Source: Tectiglobus sp965224045 (GTDB lineage Bacteria; Pseudomonadota; Alphaproteobacteria; Rhizobiales; Hyphomicrobiaceae). Taken from it: a DNA stretch of 64,000 nucleotides. Numbering within the stretch: the stretch's first letter is position 1; the number at the start of each line of letters is the position of its first letter. Shown piece after piece: positions 8,172 to 16,757 of the stretch. The notes beneath the pieces are model-generated. The model made no database searches, had not been told where the DNA came from, and was given only the letters and a program-made list of their open reading frames with translations. The stretch spans positions 1,054,001 to 1,118,000 of the forward strand of contig CBDCYD010000016.1 in assembly GCA_965224045.1 (NCBI GenBank). The letters run 5' to 3'. The translations under genes and the position numbers were made by a program.

Positions 8172-8772
8172 ATGGAAGGCGGGCGGGTGTCTGCGGACGT
8201 ACTAGCGGCCAAAAAGGAGATGCGCAGAGTTGCGGCGGCACGGCGCGATGCGCTGGCGGCTGGGGGTGCGTGCGCGTGCAAGCCAGGACGTGGCCCAGTT
8301 CGGTCCGGCGCTGGCGCAAATGGCCGGTGCCGGGGCCGTGGTTTCCTCTTTTCGCCCGATCGGCTCGGAATTCGACCCGCTACCGTTGGAAGCGAGCTTG
8401 GCGGCGTGCGGTATCGTGATCGCGTTGCCGGTCATTACAAAACTCGGCAAGCCTCTGATCTTTCGGCGTTTCGAAGCCGGCGATGGTCTCGTTCCGCGTA
8501 AATGGGGCATTCTGGAGCCGGCTGAAACCGCGCCCCGGGTCGTACCGGACATCCTGATGTTGCCTTTACTCGCCTTCGACCGGGCAGGATGGCGGCTCGG
8601 GTATGGTGGCGGTTTTTACGATCGGTCGCTTGCACAACTGCGTGCGACAAAGTCCGTCTTGGCGGTCGGGCTTGCATTTTGCGAGCAGGAGGTCGACGCG
8701 GTGGTCCATGCAGCGTATGACGAGCGCCTTGATTTCGTGCTGACGCCGAAGGGCCTCGAAGCACTCAGCTAA
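8172..8772 (+). CDS. fau: 5-formyltetrahydrofolate cyclo-ligase, interrupted by a frameshift in a G run
   Basis: This enzyme converts 5-formyl-THF to 5,10-methenyl-THF using ATP. The family N-terminus (AAKKEMRRVAAARRDAL) is read from the ATG at 8172. The remainder, from VRARASQDVAQFGPALAQM through the signature WRLGYGGGFYDR to the stop at 8772, is in another frame. Removing one G from the GGGGG run at 8262-8266 joins them into a normal 199-residue protein. It is therefore one gene with a one-base insertion, either a sequencing error or a real inactivation or slippage site. The downstream frame alone would lack the ATP-binding N-terminus. It lies 12 bases before the YmdB-type gene. Confidence 0.85.
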
Positions 8773-8784
8773 CTGGACGAGCGG

Positions 8785-9624
8785 ATGCGCTTTCTTTTTC
8801 TTGGCGATGTCGTCGGCCGGGCCGGCCGTCGCGCCGTGCTCGATGTGCTGCCTGACCTGCGACGGCGATGGGCACTGGATTTCGTGGTGGTCAACGGCGA
8901 AAACTCTGCCGGCGGGTTCGGGATAACCGAGCAGATCCTGCAAGACCTTATCGACGCCGGTGCCGATGTCGTCACGCTCGGCAACCATGCTTTCGACCAA
9001 CGCGATGCCTTGGTCTTCATTACCCGCCAGGATCGCCTCATCCGGCCACTGAACCTCCCGGAGGGGACGCCGGGTAAGGGGGCCGGTTTGTTCAAGGCGG
9101 CAAACGGGGCGGACGTGCTGGTGATCAACGCGCTGGGCAGGGTGTTCATGGCTGAGCAGGACTGCCCGTTTCGCGCCATCGACAGCGAGGTCACCGCGTG
9201 CCCGCTCGGTCAGGGCGCCGATGCGATATTCATTGACTTTCACGCCGAAGCAACGAGCGAGAAGCAGGCGCTTGGCGTGTTTCTCGATGGCCGGGTGAGC
9301 TGTGTGGCGGGCACCCACACGCACAGCCCGACCTGTGACCAGCGCATCCTTGCCAAGGGCACCGCTTACCAGTCCGACGTCGGTATGTGTGGGGACTATG
9401 CCTCGGTTCTCGGCATGAACGCGGCCGAACCGGTCAACCGGTTCCTGACGCGGATACCGCGCGAGCGCTTCGAACCGGCGATGGGCGAGGCGACCGTGTG
9501 CGGGCTGGCCGTCGACATCGACGATCAATCGGGGTTGGCGGCGGCCGTCGGTCTGGTGCGGATCGGCGGGGTGCTGAGCGGCGAGATGCCGGGTTTCTGG
9601 GGCCACGACGACACGGGGTCCTGA
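8785..9624 (+). CDS. YmdB-type metallophosphoesterase (TIGR00282 family)
   Basis: A 279-residue cytoplasmic binuclear metallophosphoesterase. The motifs in order are FLGDVVGRAGR (residues 4-14), VVNGENSAGGFG (about 36-47), LGNHAFDQ (about 68-75), IDFHAEATSEK and GTHTHSPT. This is the full ligand set of YmdB, a 2',3'/3',5'-cyclic nucleotide phosphodiesterase characterised in Bacillus. The length is normal. It is 12 bases downstream of fau, in the usual alphaproteobacterial order fau-ymdB-yebC. Confidence 0.93.
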   Translation: MRFLFLGDVVGRAGRRAVLDVLPDLRRRWALDFVVVNGENSAGGFGITEQILQDLIDAGADVVTLGNHAFDQRDALVFITRQDRLIRPLNLPEGTPGKGAGLFKAANGADVLVINALGRVFMAEQDCPFRAIDSEVTACPLGQGADAIFIDFHAEATSEKQALGVFLDGRVSCVAGTHTHSPTCDQRILAKGTAYQSDVGMCGDYASVLGMNAAEPVNRFLTRIPRERFEPAMGEATVCGLAVDIDDQSGLAAAVGLVRIGGVLSGEMPGFWGHDDTGS

Positions 9625-9805
9625 GCCTGCGCGGGCCCGCGGGCCGTGTCTGCTGAGACCGGAGCCGTGGTCGGCGGCGGCTTTGTTTTTGCGGATATTC
9701 CAACGTATAACGCCTTCAAACCGCGACGTTTGCCGTGGGCGCCGGCGGCATCGGCGTTTGCTCCCATCGCGCCGCGCGAGAGAGACAGAACAGCAAGACA
9801 AGGCC

Positions 9806-10555
9806 ATGGCAGGACACTCCCAATTCAAGAACATCATGCATCGCAAGGGGCGCCAGGATGCGGCGCGCTCGAAGCTGTTTTCGAAGCTGGCGAAGGAAAT
9901 CACCGTGGCAGCCAAAATGGGCCTGCCCGACCCGGACATGAACCCGCGACTGCGCCTTGCCGTGCAGAACGCCAAGTCGCAGTCGATGCCGAAGGACAAT
10001 ATCGAGCGTGCAATCAACAAGGCGTCGGCCGGGGATGACGAGAATTTCGAAGAGATCCGCTACGAGGGCTACGGGCCGGGTGGCATCGCGGTGATCGTCG
10101 AGGCGTTGACCGACAATCGCAACCGCACCGGGGCTGCGGTGCGCGCAGCGTTTGCCAAACACGGAGGCAATCTGGGTGCAACCGGGGCGGTCAGCCACAT
10201 GTTCAACCGGGTCGGGGAGATCAGCTATCCGGTGTCAGCCGGAAGTGCCGATGACGTATTGGAGGCGGCGATCGAAGCCGGCGCCGACGACGTGCAATCC
10301 GATGACAACGGCCATCTTGTCATCTGCAGCTTCGACACGCTCGGGACTGTGGCTGGCGAAATCGAGAAGATCCTTGGCGAGCCGGAATCCGTGGCCGCCG
10401 TCTGGACGCCGCTCATTACGGCGCCGGTCGATGAGGAGGGTGCATCCTCCATCATGAAGCTGTTGGCCGTGCTAGAAGACGACGATGATGTGCAGGCCGT
10501 GTTCTCCAACTTCGAAGTCGATGAAGAGACGATGAAGAAGATGACCGCGGCGTAG
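9806..10555 (+). CDS. yebC: YebC/TACO1-family transcription or translation factor
   Basis: A 249-residue YebC protein. It has the invariant N-terminus MAGHSQFKNIMHRKG, then DAARSKLFSKLAKEI, the RLAVQNAKSQSMPKDNIERAI helix region and YEGYGPGGIAVIVEALTDNRNRT. These match the three-domain YebC fold along its full length. Family members bind DNA as regulators or help ribosomes through polyproline stretches. In the neighbourhood of ruvC, yebC is its normal bacterial companion. The ATG at 9806 is set by the invariant N-terminus, with AAGG upstream. Confidence 0.95.
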   Translation: MAGHSQFKNIMHRKGRQDAARSKLFSKLAKEITVAAKMGLPDPDMNPRLRLAVQNAKSQSMPKDNIERAINKASAGDDENFEEIRYEGYGPGGIAVIVEALTDNRNRTGAAVRAAFAKHGGNLGATGAVSHMFNRVGEISYPVSAGSADDVLEAAIEAGADDVQSDDNGHLVICSFDTLGTVAGEIEKILGEPESVAAVWTPLITAPVDEEGASSIMKLLAVLEDDDDVQAVFSNFEVDEETMKKMTAA

Positions 10556-10617
10556 CTGGTCTTGTGATCTTGCGGTGACGATCCGTGGCGACCGGTTCGG
10601 CTTCGGGCGGTTGGCGA

Positions 10618-12015
10618 TCAGGCGGCGCCGCGCCGGCGGTCGGTTTGACGGCCGGCGCGGAGGCGCATGTCGCGATCGATCTTGCGCAGGCGGATCAGCA
10701 ATTTTTCATGTGCCATCATTTCACTTGATGCGATTGCGCCGTCCGATGCGCACGGGCGGGACGGCCTTTGTGGCTGCGCCTTGCCGGGCCTGACCTCGGG
10801 CTTTGCCGCCGCCAGATCCGGCCAGATATAGGCCTCGCTGAAGAACAAGCCGGTGCGGTTCAGGGGCGGCCGCGCAGACCCGTATCGGTTCGCCTCGTGC
10901 AATGCACCGCCATGGGCATGTCCGTACGATCGAACTTCGCGCGCCGAGGACGGTGTCGGCGTGCGCAAAGCATGGTGGGGCTGAGCGCGGCTGCCGCCAG
11001 TGGTGCCGTAGGCCAGAGCCTTGAGTTCCTCGACATCCCAGCCAGCGAGCGAGCGGCGGTAAAGCTGGCGATAGAAGTGTGCAGCAGCGTGTTGCAGGGG
11101 CGGGCCGAGCAAGGCGACGGCGAGGAACAGCGTCGTGGTCAGGAATACCGCGAGAACTGCATCGCGCCGGGCCTGCTTGGCGCCGAGCCAGCTTGCTAGC
11201 CAGGCCTCGGCAGGCTTTTGGTGTGCTGCCGCGATCTCCTCGGCGCCGAGGGCGCGCGGGGATGCCGGCTGCGGTGCAACGATGCGGTAGATGGTCTCGC
11301 GGCGGACCACGGCCGGGCCTGCGGTTGCCGTCTGTTGCGGTCGTTGTGTGAGGACCTCGATGCCGGCGGCGGAACGTTGCATCAGGATCCTGGCGAGGGT
11401 TGCGGTTTCTTCCCGACTGCGCACGCCGAGATGCCCCAACGTCGGCACCGGCGGCCGGTCGTGGCGATAGAGACGGCGGACGTCGTCACGCAGCGGCGGA
11501 GAGACTATGGTGACCTCGAGCCGCGTCACGCCCTTGCGGGCAAAGCCGAGATCCTCGGCGACGCGGCGCGTAACGTCGAGGTCGCGATTGATCCAGAACG
11601 GTCCGAAGTCGTTTACGCGGACATGCGAGACGTGTCCGGTGGCGGGATTGCGCAGGAGCAACTCGGTGCCGTCCGGAAACGTCGCACTTGCCGTGCGGGT
11701 CGGGTCGTCGGCAACGAAGCGCTCGCCGTTGGAGGTGAACGTTCCGCGGTTGAACGGGTCGACCGTCGGGTCGTCATAGTGAGAGGCGGTGAGTTCGAAG
11801 GTGCGCCCTAGCAGGTCTTCGATCTGCGTGACGTTGAGGACCCGGACACACACCTGGCCGTAGCAATGGCGACCGCCAGGCTCCTTGGCCGCCGTGATCG
11901 TCGGCATGGCAAGCGCGGCGGCAAGCAGCGAGGCAACAGCGGCAAGGAGCGCCCAGACAGTGATCCGCGGCATCTTCGGGGCCGGCATTTCGAGAACATT
12001 TTTTACTGCAGGCAT
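10618..12015 (-). CDS. membrane-anchored RlpA-like double-psi beta-barrel protein with a second membrane segment
   Basis: A 465-residue envelope protein. A hydrophobic signal/anchor is at about 18-43. A DPBB domain of the RlpA type spans about 75-170 (FTSNGERF, then FPDGTELLLRNPATGHVSHV, VRVNDFGPF, DVTRRVAEDLGF). RlpA proteins are septal lytic transglycosylases acting on glycan without stem peptides. The TAAH and DRGPF blocks of active RlpA read TASA and DFGPF here, so catalysis is uncertain. A second membrane helix lies near residues 290-312 (AVLAVFLTTTLFLAVALLG), followed by a basic, Pro/Ser-rich tail of about 150 residues where RlpA would have a SPOR domain. It is divergent from ruvC. Confidence 0.8.
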   Translation of the reverse strand: MPAVKNVLEMPAPKMPRITVWALLAAVASLLAAALAMPTITAAKEPGGRHCYGQVCVRVLNVTQIEDLLGRTFELTASHYDDPTVDPFNRGTFTSNGERFVADDPTRTASATFPDGTELLLRNPATGHVSHVRVNDFGPFWINRDLDVTRRVAEDLGFARKGVTRLEVTIVSPPLRDDVRRLYRHDRPPVPTLGHLGVRSREETATLARILMQRSAAGIEVLTQRPQQTATAGPAVVRRETIYRIVAPQPASPRALGAEEIAAAHQKPAEAWLASWLGAKQARRDAVLAVFLTTTLFLAVALLGPPLQHAAAHFYRQLYRRSLAGWDVEELKALAYGTTGGSRAQPHHALRTPTPSSAREVRSYGHAHGGALHEANRYGSARPPLNRTGLFFSEAYIWPDLAAAKPEVRPGKAQPQRPSRPCASDGAIASSEMMAHEKLLIRLRKIDRDMRLRAGRQTDRRRGAA

Positions 12016-12261
12016 GATGTCGGCGCGGGTTAATGCTTCACGTAAGCGCGTCGGGGCAACTCTCCAATTCGGTGATCATTTGCCCGTCCGCCCTGGGCTC
12101 AAAGCTAACTGCGCCGGGAGTCTGCCAGCAACCCGTTACGTTTGAATTATGCCTTCTTTGAAACGGATCGAAATGAGGTGTGGCAAATAAGTATGATATG
12201 GCGTTGGGGAGCAAAATGAGAAACGGGTTTGGCGGCGTGCGAAGCATGCTAATCCGGGTGC

Positions 12262-12789
12262 ATGAGCTTGAAATCGATTCGCATTATCGGCATTGACCCA
12301 GGGTTGAGGCGCCTCGGCTGGGGGGTGATCGAGGCCGACGGCGGGCGTTTGCGATACGTTGCCTGCGGTCACGTGTCCTCGACGCCGGACGAAGACCTTG
12401 CCTATCGCCTGCGTGAAATATTCGAAGGCCTGACCGCGGTACTGGCGAGTTTTTCGCCGCGTGAGGCCGCAGTCGAGGAAACCTTCGTCAACGACAACGC
12501 GCGGGCGACGCTGAAGCTCGGCCAGGCACGCGGCATGGCGATGCTGGCACCGGCGCTCAATGGGCTTCGGGTCGCTGAATATCCTCCCAACTTGATCAAG
12601 AAGTCCGTGGTCGGCGCCGGCCATGCCGAAAAGCAGCAGGTGCAGATGATGGTCAAGATGCTGCTGCCGAAGGCTACGTTTGCAAACGCGGACGAAGCGG
12701 ACGCACTGGCGATTGCGATTTGCCATGCGCATCAACGCTCGAGCCCGCAGGCGCGGGCGGCGCGGGCACTGGCGAGGGCGGCGCGATGA
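12262..12789 (+). CDS. ruvC: Holliday junction endonuclease RuvC
   Basis: A 175-residue RuvC resolvase, which cuts four-way junctions in the RuvABC complex. IIGIDPGLRRLGWG carries the first catalytic Asp (D11). VEETFVNDNARATLKLGQARG and the C-terminal DEADALAIAICHAH carry the remaining acidic residues. The length is normal. It heads the ruvC-ruvA-(membrane protein)-ruvB run, and its stop overlaps the ruvA ATG (ATGA). I saw no alphaproteobacterial LexA box (GTTC-N7-GTTC) in the 246 bases upstream. Confidence 0.97.
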   Translation: MSLKSIRIIGIDPGLRRLGWGVIEADGGRLRYVACGHVSSTPDEDLAYRLREIFEGLTAVLASFSPREAAVEETFVNDNARATLKLGQARGMAMLAPALNGLRVAEYPPNLIKKSVVGAGHAEKQQVQMMVKMLLPKATFANADEADALAIAICHAHQRSSPQARAARALARAAR

Positions 12790-13415
12790 TCGGCAAGCTG
12801 CGCGGCAAGGTCGATGCGATTGGAGAGTCGCACTGCATTATCGACGTCAACGGCGTCGGCTACGAGGTGCAGGCTTCGGCCCGGGCGCTCAGGGACATGG
12901 CGGTCGGCGGCGAAGTGGCGCTGACGATCGACACGCATGTGCGCGAGGATGCGATCCGTCTTTACGGGTTTGCAAGCGAGGTCGAGCGCAACTGGTTCCG
13001 CACGCTGCAGGGCGTACAGGGGGTCGGTGCGAAAGTCGCGCTGGGTGTACTCGGCATTTTGGCGCCGCAGGACCTTGCCAATGCGATCGCGATCGGCGAC
13101 TGGGCAGCCGTCGGCCAGACGCCCGGTGTCGGCAAGAAGATCGCGCAGCGGATCGTGACCGAGTTGAAGGACAAGGCGCCGGCACTGTCGGTGGCCGGGC
13201 TCAATGTACCCGCCGTATCGGGAGGTGGTGGTGCAAGCCCCAGCCAGTCCGCGGCGGGCGAGGGCGCGGCTGCCGAGGCGATTTCAGCGCTTTGCAACCT
13301 CGGCTATCAGCCGGTCCAGGCCTCGCAGGCGGTGGCGGTGGCGGCCAAGGAGATCGGTGAGGGGGGCGATACTGCACAGCTGATCCGGGCTGGCCTCAAG
13401 GCCCTGGCGCGGTGA
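12786..13415 (+). CDS. ruvA: Holliday junction DNA helicase subunit RuvA
   Basis: A 209-residue RuvA, which tetramerises on Holliday junctions and recruits RuvB. It starts MIGKLRGKVDAIGES (OB fold, residues 1-65). Two helix-hairpin-helix motifs follow (LQGVQGVGAKVALGVLG and QTPGVGKKIAQRIVTEL), then a flexible Gly/Ser linker and the C-terminal UBA-like domain III (AISALCNLGYQPVQASQAV). All three domains are present. The ATG overlaps the ruvC stop by 4 bases. Confidence 0.97.
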   Translation: MIGKLRGKVDAIGESHCIIDVNGVGYEVQASARALRDMAVGGEVALTIDTHVREDAIRLYGFASEVERNWFRTLQGVQGVGAKVALGVLGILAPQDLANAIAIGDWAAVGQTPGVGKKIAQRIVTELKDKAPALSVAGLNVPAVSGGGGASPSQSAAGEGAAAEAISALCNLGYQPVQASQAVAVAAKEIGEGGDTAQLIRAGLKALAR

Positions 13416-13431
13416 TACGGGAGGGCGGGCA

Positions 13432-13896
13432 ATGTCGAACCTGCAGGGCGGTTTCTGGACGTTTCTGTTTTTCACGCTGGTCGGGCCGTTCTTTGCAGCG
13501 CTCGTGACGATTATTGCGCTACCGGTTCTGATCTATCTGCAACTCGGCCCGTTTGCCGGTGAGAACTGGGGCGTTCTTGGCGCGCCGTCACGCCCGGCCA
13601 TCGGGCAGGTGATGGCGTTTTCCGCGATTACCGCCATTCGTGGGTACATCTGGTCGGCGATCCCGGCGGCGATCTCGGGTGTCATTTTCGCGGCGGTTCT
13701 GGCGCGGGGCTGGCCGGCGGGCTGGGGAATTGCCGGGATCGTCGGCGTTATTGGCTTCATGATCGCGGTGATCCTGATGCCGATCACGCACGGCGGGTTG
13801 CTGGCGTATATCGCAATTTGCGCCGGTTTCGTGGCGATTGCCTGCCGCGCGGTGATGGTCAAGGCCGGAATACTGAAGCCTGATGCGGTTGCTTGA
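13432..13896 (+). CDS. four-helix integral membrane protein between ruvA and ruvB
   Basis: A 154-residue hydrophobic protein with about four transmembrane helices (roughly 10-37, 55-85, 88-112 and 117-142) and no recognised motif. It begins 16 bases after ruvA, with GGGAGGG just before the ATG. It ends 31 bases before ruvB, so it is cotranscribed with the Ruv genes. I do not recognise the family. A direct role in recombination is not implied by anything in its sequence. Confidence 0.82.
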   Translation: MSNLQGGFWTFLFFTLVGPFFAALVTIIALPVLIYLQLGPFAGENWGVLGAPSRPAIGQVMAFSAITAIRGYIWSAIPAAISGVIFAAVLARGWPAGWGIAGIVGVIGFMIAVILMPITHGGLLAYIAICAGFVAIACRAVMVKAGILKPDAVA

Positions 13897-13927
13897 CGGT
13901 GGTGGCGAATACGGCCACCAAAGGCAC

Positions 13928-15022
13928 ATGAGCGACGACGATGGACGACTGATTTCCGCGATGCCGCGCGAGACCGATGCCAGTGAGGCATCGATCCGGC
14001 CGCAGTCGCTCGATGATTTCATCGGGCAGGTGCAGGCGCGGGCCAATCTCAGGGTCTTCATTCAGGCGGCGCGCGAGCGCGGCGATGCGCTCGATCATGT
14101 GCTGTTTGCCGGCCCGCCCGGGCTCGGCAAGACGACGCTTGCACAGATCATGGCCAAGGAACTCGGGGTCGGCTTCCGGGCGACCTCGGGGCCGGTGATT
14201 TCAAAGGCGGGTGACCTTGCCGCCCTGCTGACCAACCTCGAAGAACGCGACGTTCTGTTTATCGACGAGATCCACCGGCTCAACCCGGCGGTTGAGGAAA
14301 TCCTTTATCCGGCGATGGAGGATTTTCAGCTCGACCTCATCATCGGCGAGGGTCCGGCGGCACGCTCGGTGCGGATTGACCTTGCGCGGTTCACGCTGGT
14401 TGGCGCGACGACGCGGTCCGGTTTGCTGACGACGCCGCTGCGGGACCGCTTCGGAATTCCGATCCGACTCAATTTCTATACGGACGAGGAGCTGTGCGAG
14501 GTGGTCCAGCGCGGGGCGCGCGTTCTCGGCGCTCCGATGCAGCCGGACGGCGCACACGAGATTGCGCGGCGCTCGCGCGGCACACCGCGGATCGCCGGGC
14601 GGTTGCTGCGCCGCGTGCGTGATTTTGCGGCCGTCGAACAGGCGGATGCCATCAGTGCCGGCGTTGCGGATCGCGCGCTCCGAATGCTCGAGGTCGACAG
14701 CGAAGGCCTCGATGCCCTCGATCACCGCTATCTCAACTGCATTGCCGAGAACTACGAAGGTGGTCCTGTCGGTATCGAGACGCTGTCTGCGGCGTTGTCA
14801 GAACCGCGCGATGCGCTCGAAGAGATCGTCGAACCCTACCTTCTGCAAAGAGGTTTCGTCGGACGAACGCCGCGCGGCCGTGTCCTGACGCTGAAAGCCT
14901 ATCGCCATCTCGGTCATGCCGGCCCGGCACGCAAAGGGGCGTCGCAGTTCGCGCTGTTCGATGGCGGCGGTGAACCGGCCGAGGACGGCGACGGCGATGA
15001 TCGGCAGGCGAATGCTGATTAA
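13928..15022 (+). CDS. ruvB: Holliday junction branch migration ATPase RuvB
   Basis: A 364-residue RuvB motor. Domains in order: N-terminal RPQSLDDFIGQ, Walker A GPPGLGKTT (about 63-71), Walker B DVLFIDEIHRLNP, sensor 1 GATTRSG, the arginine finger region LRDRFGI, and the C-terminal winged helix (YLLQRGFVGRTPRGR). The ATG at 13928 gives a normal N-terminus. An in-frame ATG at 13883 overlaps the membrane-protein gene and adds unrelated residues. A short acidic tail (GEPAEDGDGDDRQAN) follows the winged helix. Confidence 0.97.
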   Translation: MSDDDGRLISAMPRETDASEASIRPQSLDDFIGQVQARANLRVFIQAARERGDALDHVLFAGPPGLGKTTLAQIMAKELGVGFRATSGPVISKAGDLAALLTNLEERDVLFIDEIHRLNPAVEEILYPAMEDFQLDLIIGEGPAARSVRIDLARFTLVGATTRSGLLTTPLRDRFGIPIRLNFYTDEELCEVVQRGARVLGAPMQPDGAHEIARRSRGTPRIAGRLLRRVRDFAAVEQADAISAGVADRALRMLEVDSEGLDALDHRYLNCIAENYEGGPVGIETLSAALSEPRDALEEIVEPYLLQRGFVGRTPRGRVLTLKAYRHLGHAGPARKGASQFALFDGGGEPAEDGDGDDRQANAD

Positions 15023-15178
15023 CTCCTGTTTCAGGCCCCAATCCTGCCTGAAAGCATGCCTAGCGGCCGGGTGAGCCGGGGCGCGCCGGCTCTCCTGTTC
15101 GCTGGCAACATTCCTGCAAGGTCAGCTGTGGCAACATGGTGCCGTCCTCGTTTCGGTTCGGTGGATGATTGGGTTTCG

Positions 15179-16096
15179 ATGATCAATCGGCGGCAATTCC
15201 TCTATTCCTCGGCGGCAGCCGGGCTCTCGGTGACGGGGCTTGGCGGCTACGGGTTTGCGATCGAGCCCTATCGGCTTGTCGTGCGCCACTACAACATTGA
15301 GCCGGACGGCTGGCCGCAGGGCTTGCGGCTCAAGATTGCGGCGGTGGCGGACCTCCATGCCTGCGAACCGTGGATGCCGCTCGACCGGGTCGATGCCATC
15401 GTCGAGCACACCAACGCGCTCGGGGCGGACCTCGTCGTCCTGTTGGGGGACTACGTCGGCAGCCGGCGGCTGACATGGCGGGCACTGGAAAGGTCGGCTT
15501 GGGCCGAGGCGCTGGGACGGCTCAGGGCGCCGCTCGGTGTGCATAGTGTGCTCGGCAATCACGACTGGTGGGAGGATGCAGCCGTCCAGATGCGCGGTCA
15601 TGGGCCGCCCGCGGTGCGCCTGGCGCTCGAGGCGGCCGGCGTGCCGGTCTACGAGAACGATGCCGTTTCGCTCAAGAAGGACGGCAAACGGTTCTGGCTG
15701 TGCGGTCTCGGTGATCAGTGGGCTTTTTATGGCCGGCGCAATGCCAAGTATCCGGACGGGCGGTTCAACTTTGGCGGTGTCGACGATCTCGCCGGTACGC
15801 TCGGCAAAGTGACCGACGATGCACCGATCGTGATGATGGTTCACGAGCCCGATATTTTCGCCGAGATGCCCGACCGAGTCGCCGTCACACTGGCCGGGCA
15901 TACGCATGGCGGGCAGGTGCAGGTGATGGGATTTGCGCCAATCGTTCCCTCGCGATACGGAACCCGTTACATGTACGGTCATGTGCAGGAGGGCCGGCGC
16001 CATCTGATCGTATCCGGCGGTCTTGGGTGCAGCGGCCTGCCGGTGCGCTTCGGGCGCCCGCCGGAAATCGTCGTAGCCGAAATAGGGGCGAAATGA
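15179..16096 (+). CDS. TAT-exported metallophosphoesterase
   Basis: A 305-residue calcineurin-like phosphoesterase. The start MINRRQFLYSSAAAGLSVTG is a TAT-type signal (NRRQFL plus a hydrophobic stretch), which fixes the ATG at 15179. The metal-binding motifs are AAVADLHACE, VVLLGDYVGS, VLGNHDWWED, MMVHEPD and LAGHTHGGQVQ. Together these are the full five-motif binuclear centre of the YaeI/YkuE group, which includes UDP-diacylglucosamine- and phospholipid-directed hydrolases. The substrate is unknown. It lies 1 base before ybgC. Confidence 0.9.
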   Translation: MINRRQFLYSSAAAGLSVTGLGGYGFAIEPYRLVVRHYNIEPDGWPQGLRLKIAAVADLHACEPWMPLDRVDAIVEHTNALGADLVVLLGDYVGSRRLTWRALERSAWAEALGRLRAPLGVHSVLGNHDWWEDAAVQMRGHGPPAVRLALEAAGVPVYENDAVSLKKDGKRFWLCGLGDQWAFYGRRNAKYPDGRFNFGGVDDLAGTLGKVTDDAPIVMMVHEPDIFAEMPDRVAVTLAGHTHGGQVQVMGFAPIVPSRYGTRYMYGHVQEGRRHLIVSGGLGCSGLPVRFGRPPEIVVAEIGAK

Positions 16097-16097
16097 G

Positions 16098-16571
16098 GTG
16101 AGCGAAGGCGATGGCTCCAATCTGTGGCCGGATCTTGCCGGACGCATCGTCGAAGAGGGCGGCGCGCGGTATCACCTGCTGCCGGTGCGCGTTTATTTCG
16201 AGGACACCGACTTTTCCGGCTTCGTCTATCACGCCAGCTACGTACGTTGGTGCGAGCGGGGGCGGTCGGATTTCCTGCGGCTGCTCGGCAACGATCACGA
16301 TGCTCTGTTCGACGGCCGGGACGGGCGCGAGCCGGCGGCCTTCGTCGTCCGGCGCATGGGCCTGGAGTTCCTGAAGCCGGCGCGCATCGACGACGTGCTG
16401 ATCGTCGAGACCCGGGTGCGTGAGATCGGTGCTGCGACATTGACGCTGCGCCAAATGGTCATGCGGGGCCAACAGCCGATTTTCGAGGCGGAGGTGCTGG
16501 TCGTCCTGATCAGCCTGTCCGGCAAACCGCAGCGCCTGTCACAGCGGATCCGGACGGCCTTGGCCGGTTAG
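16098..16571 (+). CDS. ybgC: Tol-Pal associated acyl-CoA thioesterase YbgC
   Basis: A 157-residue hot-dog fold thioesterase. The motif VYFEDTDFSGFVYHASYVRWCERGR has the catalytic Asp of the YbgC/4-hydroxybenzoyl-CoA thioesterase family. The rest (FLKPARIDDVLIVETRV) completes the hot-dog domain. It starts with GTG at 16098, directly after the previous stop (AAATGAGGTG), with GAGG overlapping that stop. YbgC is the usual first gene of tol-pal clusters and is linked to envelope phospholipid metabolism. Confidence 0.93.
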   Translation: MSEGDGSNLWPDLAGRIVEEGGARYHLLPVRVYFEDTDFSGFVYHASYVRWCERGRSDFLRLLGNDHDALFDGRDGREPAAFVVRRMGLEFLKPARIDDVLIVETRVREIGAATLTLRQMVMRGQQPIFEAEVLVVLISLSGKPQRLSQRIRTALAG

Positions 16572-16757
16572 TTTTCTCGGAGTAGATCATATTTTCCTTG
16601 CCGGCGGCGTTCGGCGTCACGATTTGCCGGGAGCGGCGAGCCGCAGTATCGACATATTGGACGGCAAAAAGCGCCTCGGGGGACCGATACATCTTGGATT
16701 TGGGCACGGTCTCGGCGGGCGGGGCGCGTCCGGCGAAGGGCAACGGCGGGTGGTTTC

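Noticed and set aside
8230..8772. fau starting at the ATG at 8230
   Set aside because: This start gives an Arg-rich artificial N-terminus and loses the conserved KKEMRR...RRDAL segment, which is present upstream in another frame.
12016..12261. Search for a LexA box upstream of ruvC
   Set aside because: No GTTC-N7-GTTC (or its reverse complement) was found by eye, so SOS control is not claimed.
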